NCBI RefSeq assembly: GCF_021018745.1
Contig: NZ_CP063845.1
Coordinates: 2,170,001-2,234,000, forward strand
Source: Gloeobacter morelensis MG652769
GTDB taxonomy: Bacteria; Cyanobacteriota; Cyanobacteriia; Gloeobacterales; Gloeobacteraceae
DNA length: 64,000 nucleotides
Direction: 5' to 3'
Each line of letters starts with the position of its first letter. Positions within the stretch are counted from its first letter, which is position 1. Under the pieces are notes generated by a model. The model had not been told where the DNA came from. It saw only the letters and a program-made list of their open reading frames with translations, and did not search any database. Positions 32,285 to 39,221 of the stretch are shown in pieces. The position numbers and the translations under genes are program-made.

Positions 32285-32312
32285 CTGGGGGGCGTTGTCC
32301 CAACGCCCCTGG
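32285..32312. repeat. Small hairpin insertion 2 with 4-bp repeat CTGG
   Basis: GGGGCGTTG-TCC-CAACGCCCC (32289-32309) is a perfect 9-bp hairpin with a 3-nt loop, between two CTGG copies (32285-32288, 32309-32312). Deleting 24 bp gives the expected transposase reading AELHLELLCEKWDK. It shares CGTTG-N3-CAACG with hairpin 1. Confidence 0.85.
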
Positions 32313-32834
32313 AACTGCTGTGCGAGAAGTGGGATAAGCAGTATCCGAGTGTCGGGCGGATGTGGCGAGAGAACTGGTCGAGGGTGATACCCATCTTTCG
32401 ATTTGGCGAGGACATCCGGAAGGTCATCTATACGACGAATACCATCGAGTCGTTGAACATGACAATCCGCAAGGTGAGTCGGAACCACCGAATTATGCCA
32501 AATGATGAGTCGGTGCTGAAGATGGTCTACCTGGCAATCCAGAACCAGATGAAGAAATGGACGATGCCGATCCGGGCCTGGCGTCCCGCCCTAAACCGGC
32601 TGACGATTGAGTTCGAGGGAAGGCTAAAAGTATAACAAAATCACTTACACAAAATATTTGACAGATCCCACGGTGGTCGTGGTGCACATTGTAACTAAAA
32701 CTACCTTGCCTTTTATGAGACTGCTTGAACTCGGGAAGCGTAACTACTTACGAAGAGTCGGCGACACGGGCGGTGCACCTGGTAATGGGCACCTCAAAAC
32801 TTTGCATTGGAAGACTGAACTAAAGAGGATTGCT

Positions 32835-33995
32835 ATGGAAGCGCACAAGCAAGACTTTGCGAGCACCATCCCCACCCCACTGCTCGGACGCATTGGCTAC
32901 CTCGACGGCGTCCGCGGATTTTTGAGCCTGTTGGTTATCGTCCATCACGTGGCGGTCACTTATGGCGGTGCCGGCATATGGTACTACATAGAGCATAGCG
33001 GACCAGTCTGGGTGAAGCTGCTGCTGACCACGTTCGTCACGCTCAATCGGTTCTATTTCATGGGGCTGTTTTTCCTGCTGGCCGCCGTCTTCACTCCCGG
33101 TTCGCTTGCCCGCAAAGGCGAAGTGGATTTTGTGCAGGAGCGTTGTAGGCGGCTGGGTATTCCCCTGGTCCTTTTCGCGCTCTTGCTCAGCCCACCGCTG
33201 GGGTACCTCGCCCGGGTCTACCAGGACAATTTCAAGGGCAGCTTCGGAGAGTACCTGACGCTTGAGCCGCCTCTGCTCAAGGACTTCAATCCCGGGCCGC
33301 TGTGGTTCGTAGAAGCGTTACTGGTGTTCAGCCTGCTCTACCTGCTTGTGCGGCGCTTACAGCCCCGTTCTACGTCGGTGCTCAAGGAGGTGACAACTTG
33401 GCAAGTGGCAGGTTTCGCCGTCTTGCTGGCGGTTCTGTATTTTTTTGTGCGGTTGGTTTATCCGCTTGGAACTTTTGCCTGGCACCTACAACTGGCCTAC
33501 TTCCCCCAGTACATCCTGCTGTTTGCAGTGGGAGTGTGGGCCGGTTCCGCCGAGTTTTTCGCGCGGCTGAACCGCCGCTGGTTCTGGCCGTGCGCGGCCC
33601 TGACCGCCTGGGGCGCGGCGATGGTGCCAAGCCTCGTTCTGCTGAACGGCGGTATCGACGATCACTTCCTGGGTGGGTGGCACTGGCAGGCGGCAGCCCT
33701 CTGCCTGGTGGAGGGTGTGACCTGCCCGGCCGCCTGTATCGCCGTGCTTCTATTGTTTCGCGATCGGATTTCGGTGGGCCGCCGGTTGCAGGCCTTTCTG
33801 GGGGAGAATTCTTATGCCGTGTACATCGTGCACGCTCCGGTGTGCGTGCTCGCCGCGCTGGCGTTTCGTGACATTCCCCTGCACCCGTTGGGCAAGTTCT
33901 TCGTGGTGTCGCTCCTGGGCGTGGGCCTGTCGCTGGCGGTGGCCGCCTCTCTCCGGCGGTGGGGCGGCAAGGCGGTGCGAGCGGTGCTCGGGTGA
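32835..33995 (+). CDS. Acyltransferase-3 family membrane protein
   Basis: 386 residues with about ten membrane helices. The N-terminal GYLDGVRGFLSLLVIVHHVA carries the acyltransferase-3 signature (D-x-R-G and the catalytic-site His after LLVIVHH). The end LGENSYAVYIVHAPVCVLAA is the conserved YxxYLxH-like region. Such proteins O-acylate sugars, peptides or lipids using acyl-CoA at the membrane. ATG at 32835 has AGAGGA 7 nt upstream; an open extension to 32658 runs over the IS end. In this region it may acylate the product of the GNAT/hydroxylase genes (inference). Confidence 0.82.
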   Translation: MEAHKQDFASTIPTPLLGRIGYLDGVRGFLSLLVIVHHVAVTYGGAGIWYYIEHSGPVWVKLLLTTFVTLNRFYFMGLFFLLAAVFTPGSLARKGEVDFVQERCRRLGIPLVLFALLLSPPLGYLARVYQDNFKGSFGEYLTLEPPLLKDFNPGPLWFVEALLVFSLLYLLVRRLQPRSTSVLKEVTTWQVAGFAVLLAVLYFFVRLVYPLGTFAWHLQLAYFPQYILLFAVGVWAGSAEFFARLNRRWFWPCAALTAWGAAMVPSLVLLNGGIDDHFLGGWHWQAAALCLVEGVTCPAACIAVLLLFRDRISVGRRLQAFLGENSYAVYIVHAPVCVLAALAFRDIPLHPLGKFFVVSLLGVGLSLAVAASLRRWGGKAVRAVLG

Positions 33996-34344
33996 TAAGT
34001 AAGTGACCCGGATTAAACCAAAGATCTTTCTGGAAAGATCCCTTGCCTGAGCGGATTTCAGGGCGCAGAGGTTCAGGATTTTTAGAGCTACCTACTTAGC
34101 GTGATTTGGCTTTGGTATCACTCTGCTTCAATTTCTGGGAAGCATAGCTCATGGGGGTGACGGTGTAGCTCAAAAACTTAACTTCACAGGCATTCCAGGA
34201 TCGCTGTAGCGAAGAATGGACTCGGGACGTCGCCCGGGCAGCTCAGGAGTGTACGTCAGCCGAGGCAGATCGCGTAAGCCACCTCGGCTGATGATTTTAT
34301 TAGCAGCAGATGGTCGCATTGGTGAAACTGCCATCTGCGCCTGC
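33996..34344. other. Intergenic region between convergent genes
   Basis: No gene recognised apart from the hairpin at 34256-34291. Short frames crossing it show no family resemblance. Confidence 0.5.
34256..34301 (+). terminator. Candidate terminator after the acyltransferase gene
   Basis: A perfect 10-bp stem TCAGCCGAGG / CCTCGGCTGA (34256-34265, 34282-34291) with a 16-nt loop, followed by TGATTTTATT. It sits between the convergent acyltransferase and methyltransferase genes. Confidence 0.5.
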
Positions 34345-35334
34345 TCACTGGTTTGGCATCCGACGGGCAGCGATAAGTGCGACGACGGCATCGGGCGGGC
34401 TTGGCAGCGCCCGAACATCAACGAGTCCAGTCCGGCTCAAGAGTGTCTCGACTTGGCTGGGAACTATCACATAACCGCCCCGAAGCACTGTTCGCAGTCG
34501 GACGAGGGATGCAGTCAGTGGATCGGTACCGGGATTAGCCATTGCAAACAGGAGCCATCCGCCGGGACGCAACGCGCGGTGCACGTGTTCGCAGGCCACT
34601 GGAATCACCTGCTCAGGCATGAAGGCGCTGGGAATCCAGGCGAGATCAAAGGCGCTTGTATCGCCAAGATCTTCTGCCGCCTGTTCCCGTAACTGAATGC
34701 GGCCTGTGAGTTCAGCACTGCGCACATTCGCGCGCGCGAGGGCTAAGGATGGTACCCAGGGATCGATGCCGACCACGCGCAGCGACGGCCATAGGCGTGC
34801 CATCGCGATCGACAGGCCGGCGATGCCCACGCCAACGTCAAGAAACGATCCGCCGGGGGAACTCAGCCGCTGCGCAAGCCCTTCGAGACGCGGTACGATC
34901 GTGCGCGTCAACGTATCGGCAAAGCCATCGGAGACCTCTCCCGCCGCCTGCAGGATCTCGGTCTCGGTATGTGCCCACATTGTTGTCCGTTTTGTGTCGA
35001 ACAGAAGCTTTGTTTCCAAAAGCATATTGAAGCGAATTTCTGCCAGCAGGTGCTTGAGTTGAGCCGGATTGTACTTCTCTATCAGGTCGCACACCCCGAG
35101 TGCGCTTAGAACTTCGTCGATCCGGGCCTGGAGTACGGGATCAAGGGAATTGCCCGTCACCTGCGCATCGAGCACTGCAGCGAGGGCGGCAAGGATGGTC
35201 GTCGAACGACTCTGGCGATCGACGAATTCGCGAAGGGCTTGGGTACTGGCTTTGCTCCGGGTGCAATTTACTTCATCGTTCACGGCTGTGTCCTTGTAGC
35301 TGCCGGTGCTCGATAATGCTTGAAGCGAATGCAT
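34345..35334 (-). CDS. SAM-dependent methyltransferase
   Basis: 329 residues. A helical N-terminal half of about 155 residues precedes a class I methyltransferase fold. Motif I reads SFLDVGVGIAGLSIAMARLW; VVGIDPWVPSLALARANV is the acidic strand-2 region; then FDLAWIPSAFMP and ALRPGGWLLFAMANPG. The terminal GLVDVRALPSPPDAVVALIA resembles O-methyltransferases of natural-product pathways. ATG at 35334 is used; a TTG six codons upstream is possible. It lies in the accessory region downstream of no obvious partner. Confidence 0.8.
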   Translation of the reverse strand: MHSLQALSSTGSYKDTAVNDEVNCTRSKASTQALREFVDRQSRSTTILAALAAVLDAQVTGNSLDPVLQARIDEVLSALGVCDLIEKYNPAQLKHLLAEIRFNMLLETKLLFDTKRTTMWAHTETEILQAAGEVSDGFADTLTRTIVPRLEGLAQRLSSPGGSFLDVGVGIAGLSIAMARLWPSLRVVGIDPWVPSLALARANVRSAELTGRIQLREQAAEDLGDTSAFDLAWIPSAFMPEQVIPVACEHVHRALRPGGWLLFAMANPGTDPLTASLVRLRTVLRGGYVIVPSQVETLLSRTGLVDVRALPSPPDAVVALIAARRMPNQ

Positions 35335-35571
35335 TTGCCGGCAGCTAAGCAAATATATTTTACAGCAATGTGCTTGTGGTTATGCTTCTATAAACGCTTT
35401 TAAAAATGCTCAAATACAGTGCTTGAATTGGTTGCTCTTTGGTTGGGGTTTTGTTTGGTTTGGCACGAAGATCTGTGGGTGCGAGAGGTGGAACCCCCTT
35501 CGGGTTCCCCTCTCGCGCTCTCCCCCTCCTCCCCGCGTCGAGGGGGCTGCCAGCCCCCGACACCCCCGGAC
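35335..35571. repeat. Non-coding region with a GC-rich interspersed repeat, copy 1
   Basis: From about 35485 the sequence holds a hairpin (GGTGGAACCC / GGGTTCCCCTC) and GC-rich tracts ending CCCCCGACACCCCCGGAC. On the other strand this resembles 57977-58050 over about 75 bp. The repeat resumes at 35781 (CCCCCGGACTGAGCGGCACG), split by the MITE. Confidence 0.55.
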
Positions 35572-35780
35572 CATGGCTTTTTCGTTCTCTGTAAGATCAG
35601 TTATGCTTAATTCGTTAACCTGCCTGACGCAGAGCCTGCTATCAAAAGGAATTCTGTACATCCTCTATTAAGAAAAAAATTTACTGGCCTTAGGTACTAT
35701 GCTGTTGATGGCGGTCACAGCGGAGCTGTGGCTACGACTTGATTTCAGCAAATTGATGCTCCAGAATGAAAAAGCCCTGC
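35572..35780. mobile_element. MITE-like element, copy 2 (about 209 bp)
   Basis: Copy of 29875-30083 with a handful of differences. Ends CATGGCTTTTTCGTTCT and, on the other strand, CAGGGCTTTTTCATTCT. It is flanked by a roughly 9-bp duplication CCCCCGGAC (35563-35571 and 35781-35789). The uninterrupted target can be seen in the related repeat at 57977. Confidence 0.85.
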
Positions 35781-35939
35781 CCCCCGGACTGAGCGGCACG
35801 CTTGGGAACGAGGCTTGGCGGGTGGGATAGGCTTATTGTTCCAGTGCGTGCACGACGCGTGCCGACTGCGGCATAGTGCCGAGTAAGCGGTGCAGTCAGA
35901 AAGGGTGGCTGAATGCGTGAATCTCTGCTCCAGGTAGCC
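35781..35939. other. Non-coding stretch between MITE copy 2 and an IS remnant
   Basis: It begins with the second half of the interspersed repeat (to about 35801). After that I see no gene or clear structure. Confidence 0.4.
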
Positions 35940-36254
35940 CTAGCGGCGAGTGGGGGGTGTACGCTGAAACCTGGCGCGAAGCAGGGCTTTACCCAAGGCG
36001 GCGTGGGCCTCGGTCAGTTGGGCTTCGTGCAGTTGAGCCGCGTCGCGGGTGCGGTTGCGAAAACCGTTTTCCATATGCATCTCGGCCTGGAAAAGCCAGG
36101 CTTTGATCTCCGAGGGAGGCAACTTGTACTTGCGGGCAAGGTCGAATACCGTTGCGTTCCCTTTCAACAGGTCGAGAACAACCTTGACTTTGCGCCGGGG
36201 TGTCCAGTACTCGAAATTGCGCTCGGTTCCAGTGTTGTTTAATGAAGTGAGCAT
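35940..36254 (-). pseudogene. Remnant of an IS OrfA-like gene
   Basis: 104 codons: MLTSLNNTGTERNFEYWTPR, then RRKVKVVLDLLKGNATVFDL, ARKYKLPPSEIKAWLFQAEM and ENGFRNR. The middle is the helix-turn-helix of IS3-type OrfA (DUF1153-like). No OrfB follows downstream on the minus strand, so it is a solitary remnant; the OrfB piece at 31200 could be from the same kind of element. Confidence 0.6.
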
Positions 36255-36328
36255 GATCTGTCACTCGGTTGAGGGTTGTTTTTTGATTTTTGAATCCGAC
36301 GGGCATACTTCGCCTATAAGCCAGAAGT

Positions 36329-37051
36329 TTAGCTTTTTTCAGTGCCACGTCCACGCGCATAGCGACTTGCAGTCTCCTGGGCTTCTTTGACCGTGTGCGA
36401 GTGTACGGCTGCAGCGGCAATGCCTCGGTTGAGCACCGCCAGCCAGCCAGGCAGCGGTCTGAAAAAATCGACAAACAACACCACCCGAGGGCGCGGATCC
36501 AGATTCCAGACTTCGTGCTCGAAGGTGTCGTCGAATATCAAACTTTTTCCTTCTTTCCAACAGCGGACTTCGTTGTCGACGCGCAGGGCGCACGTTTCGT
36601 TTTCCACCGGTACCTTCAAGCCCAAGTGATAGCGCAGTACGCCCTTGTAGGGGCCTTGGTGGGTAGGAATGCGGGCGTTGCCGTCCAGAATCGAAAACAT
36701 CGCCAGATTCATCCCCGGAATGCGCCGCAGCAGCGCGGCGGTCTGCGGGAAGCGTTCGCAGTTCTCTTCTACTCGGCGGCCGTAGAAATAGAACATAAAC
36801 GTCTTCCATCGCGTCCCGGCAAAAACAGACTGCCGCTCGGACAGGCTCGCCCAATCCGGTATGCGCTCCGGCTCGGCGAGCGCCGCGTCGAGATCCCGGC
36901 GAATGATCCGCCAGGCACTCTCGATTTCGCCCACCCAGGCGAAGCGCTCGGTCTCAAAAAATCGCCGATCGGCATCGGGACAAAACCGCTCGATCAGCCT
37001 GTGTTGTAGGTTGACGAAGGGCTGGGGTTTTGACGAAAGAACTTCGTTCAT
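36329..37051 (-). CDS. Aspartyl/asparaginyl beta-hydroxylase family protein (copy 2)
   Basis: 240 residues, an Fe(II)/2-oxoglutarate dioxygenase closely similar to 30329-31033, especially over GMNLAMFSILDGNARIPTHQ, KGVLRYHLGLKVPVE, WKEGKSLIFDDTFEHEVWNL and VDFFRPL. The iron histidines are both present. Its ATG overlaps the stop of the short hybrid gene (4 bp) and thus follows the GNAT-cNMP fusion gene in one transcription unit. A role in hydroxylating an acylated amino acid or lipid head group is inferred from that coupling and from OlsC/OlsD precedents. Confidence 0.88.
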   Translation of the reverse strand: MNEVLSSKPQPFVNLQHRLIERFCPDADRRFFETERFAWVGEIESAWRIIRRDLDAALAEPERIPDWASLSERQSVFAGTRWKTFMFYFYGRRVEENCERFPQTAALLRRIPGMNLAMFSILDGNARIPTHQGPYKGVLRYHLGLKVPVENETCALRVDNEVRCWKEGKSLIFDDTFEHEVWNLDPRPRVVLFVDFFRPLPGWLAVLNRGIAAAAVHSHTVKEAQETASRYARGRGTEKS

Positions 37052-37320
37052 TTGCGATCCTTTTTGTACATATAAAAACTAACAAGCCGACGCATCAAGC
37101 TCCACTCGGCCCAACGGAGTTTGAGCGGCTGCCACAGCAAGGCAGGTACATAGCGCCAGAATCTGGGAAATATTGCAAATGTTTGACTATCGATACGATC
37201 GGCGGTGGTGATCGGCTTGGGAAGCTGCCGGTTCCTCTCCTCTGCAAAAATGCGGTGGCGAAAGCGGAAGATGGCTTCGCGCTCCGCAGCGGTAGTGGCA
37301 ATTTTGACGTGGATAGCCAT
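37048..37320 (-). pseudogene. Hybrid ORF: GNAT start joined to a cupin-like tail
   Basis: 90 codons. The first half, MAIHVKIATTAAEREAIFRF, then RHRIFAEERNRQLP, is the start of the FeeM-like acyltransferase family as at 38470. The second half, FAIFPRFWRYVPALLWQPLK, resembles the C-terminal tail of the JmjC/cupin protein at 28802. It looks like a deletion that fused two adjacent genes. It starts 4 bp after the GNAT-cNMP stop and overlaps the hydroxylase start, so it may still be translated. Confidence 0.6.
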
Positions 37321-37324
37321 GGAT

Positions 37325-38557
37325 TCAACTGTGGAGAATGGCTGTGGGCAGAAATCGGCTGCACGGCTCCTGCAGGAGGTTTGCGCGCAGATGGTGGATG
37401 ACCTGGGGGTGCTTGTGCCGGTGCTGGGCAACGGCTGCCTCCGGCAAGACCAGTAGATAAACTTCGCTCAGGGCGACCGCCTGCCCTACGGCGCAGCAGG
37501 AGGCCAAAATGCCTTCGGCACCGAAACATTCGCCGCTTGAGAGCACGTCGGGCGGCCGGTCAAAGTTGCCAGGGTAGTACAGCGCGACCGCACCGGAAGC
37601 GATGATGAAAAGCGACCCGAGCAGGTCTCCTCGCTGCACGATAATCTTGCCCGCCCGTACCCGGTGGAGGAGCGCGTGCTTGAGGAGCGCTCTGGCGTCC
37701 GCCTCGCTCAGCCCCTGCAGCATCCGGATGGCCCGTTCGGGAGGACCGCCCAAAAGCCGGCACATTTGGGACCACCGCCGTTCGGGCGACAGCGTCCGCG
37801 CGGGAGCAAATTCCGGCGGCGCGGGAAATTGCTCCGAAAACCAGGCGCCCTCCGAGGCGCGGTTGGCAAAGCGGCGCGCCTCGCGGGCGAAAGGAGAACC
37901 CACCGAGCGCAGGTGCTCCACATCCTCACCCACGCAGACCATCGGTGCCATCAGGCCGAACGCATGATTTACATCAAGATAATTATTCACATAGCGTCGG
38001 TAGCCGAGGTGCTCGTACATCTCAATCTGGTGGAAGCGGCTGAGTAAAAAATCGAAGCGCACGCCCTCCTCGCGGCCGTGTCGGTAGGCGGCGATCGCGA
38101 GCCGCGCGGCCATCGAACTGTGGCGAAAACGGCTGGCGACCATAAAACGACCGCTCACCGAGAGTGTGTTTGGGGCCACCTTGGCAAAGCGTTCCAGGGC
38201 AAACGCCTCGCGCCATTCGGGGTGACAATTGTCGATATCGACCATATTGCGCCGCAGCGTGGCTACCACTTCGCCTTGATCTTCGATGTAAAACAACAGG
38301 GCGCTCTCGTCGTGTCGATCGCACACGTGCTGGCGGCGGTGGTCGGTGTGGGGAAGCCACACGTTCATTTCCTGGATGTAGATGCGGTAGCGAAAGCGGA
38401 AGATGGCTTCGCGCTCCGCGTCGGTAGTGGCAATTTTGACCTGCGGCAGTGTCTGGTTTTGGGTGACCATGGCTCTGAAAACTCCACTTGCCCAACAACG
38501 CGACAAACGCCGGTGGATTGATCGCCTGGGACGGAACCATTTTTGAGAATCGGGCAT
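37325..38557 (-). CDS. FeeM-like N-acyltransferase fused to a cyclic-nucleotide-binding domain
   Basis: 410 residues. Residues about 45-230 form a GNAT/N-acyl amino acid synthase-like domain: VKIATTDAEREAIFRFRYRI, FYIEDQGEVVATLRRNMVDI, LSVSGRFMVASRFRHSSMAA and RFHQIEMYEHLGYRRYVNNY. Residues about 290-400 form a cNMP-binding beta-roll: HALLHRVRAGKIIVQRGDLL, SLFIIASGAVALYYPG and LSSGECFGAEGILASCCAVG. In the last the usual phosphate-binding GExxGE/RA is only partly kept. ATG at 38557 is chosen because its leader is conserved in frame in the 26581 remnant; ATG at 38470 is possible. First gene of the unit with the hydroxylase. Confidence 0.78.
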   Translation of the reverse strand: MPDSQKWFRPRRSIHRRLSRCWASGVFRAMVTQNQTLPQVKIATTDAEREAIFRFRYRIYIQEMNVWLPHTDHRRQHVCDRHDESALLFYIEDQGEVVATLRRNMVDIDNCHPEWREAFALERFAKVAPNTLSVSGRFMVASRFRHSSMAARLAIAAYRHGREEGVRFDFLLSRFHQIEMYEHLGYRRYVNNYLDVNHAFGLMAPMVCVGEDVEHLRSVGSPFAREARRFANRASEGAWFSEQFPAPPEFAPARTLSPERRWSQMCRLLGGPPERAIRMLQGLSEADARALLKHALLHRVRAGKIIVQRGDLLGSLFIIASGAVALYYPGNFDRPPDVLSSGECFGAEGILASCCAVGQAVALSEVYLLVLPEAAVAQHRHKHPQVIHHLRANLLQEPCSRFLPTAILHS

Positions 38558-38657
38558 CGGCCGCCAGCTCTGACGCAAATTGAATGCTGTCACCGGGGGC
38601 ATTGAACGGCCGGAGGCAGCCGATTTCGGCCATCACTCACTCAGAAAAAGCGCGCGG

Positions 38658-39050
38658 TCAGTAGCTGTCGCTCTGCGGTAGACCGTCTGTAATCTCGTAG
38701 TAGTCGCCCTTGTCCCCGACAAATGTGTGTTTGGAGAGATACAATCCGGTCGGGTCATCGAACAGACCCATCGCGACCGCTGTGAACTGATAGCCTTCAA
38801 TCGTGGGCTTCCAGAACAGCGTCGAGCCGCACTCTGAACAGAATCCACGTTCGACTTTGTCTGAGGATCGATACCAACGGACGTATTGCTCACCGCCGAC
38901 TGTGAGCGCGTCGCGCCGAACATTCACTGCAGCGAGGACGTGACCAGTCTGTTTCCGACACATCCTGCAATGGCAAACTTCAGGCTGATGTTCAATTGGG
39001 CCTGTTACCTCGACGCTGACCCTGCCGCACAGGCACGCGCCCCTCAACAT
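38658..39050 (-). CDS. GFA/CENP-V family zinc protein
   Basis: 130 residues of the glutathione-dependent formaldehyde-activating enzyme (GFA) family. Zinc-binding cysteines appear as GACLCGRVSVEV, VCHCRMCRKQTG and GFCSECGSTLFW, in the family's order. Most members have no proven enzyme activity. ATG at 39050 (MLRGACLCG) is preferred; one five codons upstream exists. It stands alone between the acyltransferase fusion and the duplicated nuclease-like genes. Confidence 0.85.
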   Translation of the reverse strand: MLRGACLCGRVSVEVTGPIEHQPEVCHCRMCRKQTGHVLAAVNVRRDALTVGGEQYVRWYRSSDKVERGFCSECGSTLFWKPTIEGYQFTAVAMGLFDDPTGLYLSKHTFVGDKGDYYEITDGLPQSDSY

Positions 39051-39221
39051 GGCAGCTCTCCACATTTGACATCGCCGCTCTCGCTAATTCGACGGTACTC
39101 ACAATTGGCAGGCCAATTGTAGGGCTGGAATTGGCCAATGGAGGTGACCCGAGTACTTGAGCACCAGGAATGGAAAACCGGATGACCTCTAGACTGGCAA
39201 AAGATCGCGGGTTACAGCACA

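Larger units (their letters stand above)
31369..32635 (+). pseudogene. IS256-family transposase with two hairpin insertions
   Basis: The mutator-type transposase reads MTIRKEILDELLKDYDGTDP to EFEPVVVRKG, then, after a shift of frame, QTRLAGLDEKILTLYARGMT, with the DDE residues in AYFDCLHVKVRDNGR, IACVDGLTGLPEAIESVYPG and TTNTIESLNMTIRK. A 25-bp hairpin insertion at 31674-31698 breaks the frame. A second 24-bp hairpin insertion at 32289-32312 adds eight residues in frame (GGVVPTPL region). AGGAG precedes the ATG. The gene is not functional as it stands. Confidence 0.9.
31297..32668 (+). mobile_element. IS256-family insertion sequence, degenerate
   Basis: Inverted repeats of about 26 bp: GAGTCTGTAAAGTAAATTGT at 31297 and, on the other strand, GGATCTGTCAAATATTTTGT at 32668; both go on GTGTAAG. 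It carries one broken transposase gene. No matching target duplication is seen, which fits later rearrangement of a flank; it interrupts an IS3-type remnant on the left. Confidence 0.85.

Noticed and set aside
35410-35661. Small gene starting MYRIPFDSRLCVRQVNELS
   Set aside because: The same start occurs in both MITE copies and the tails are unrelated, so it is an accidental frame of the element.
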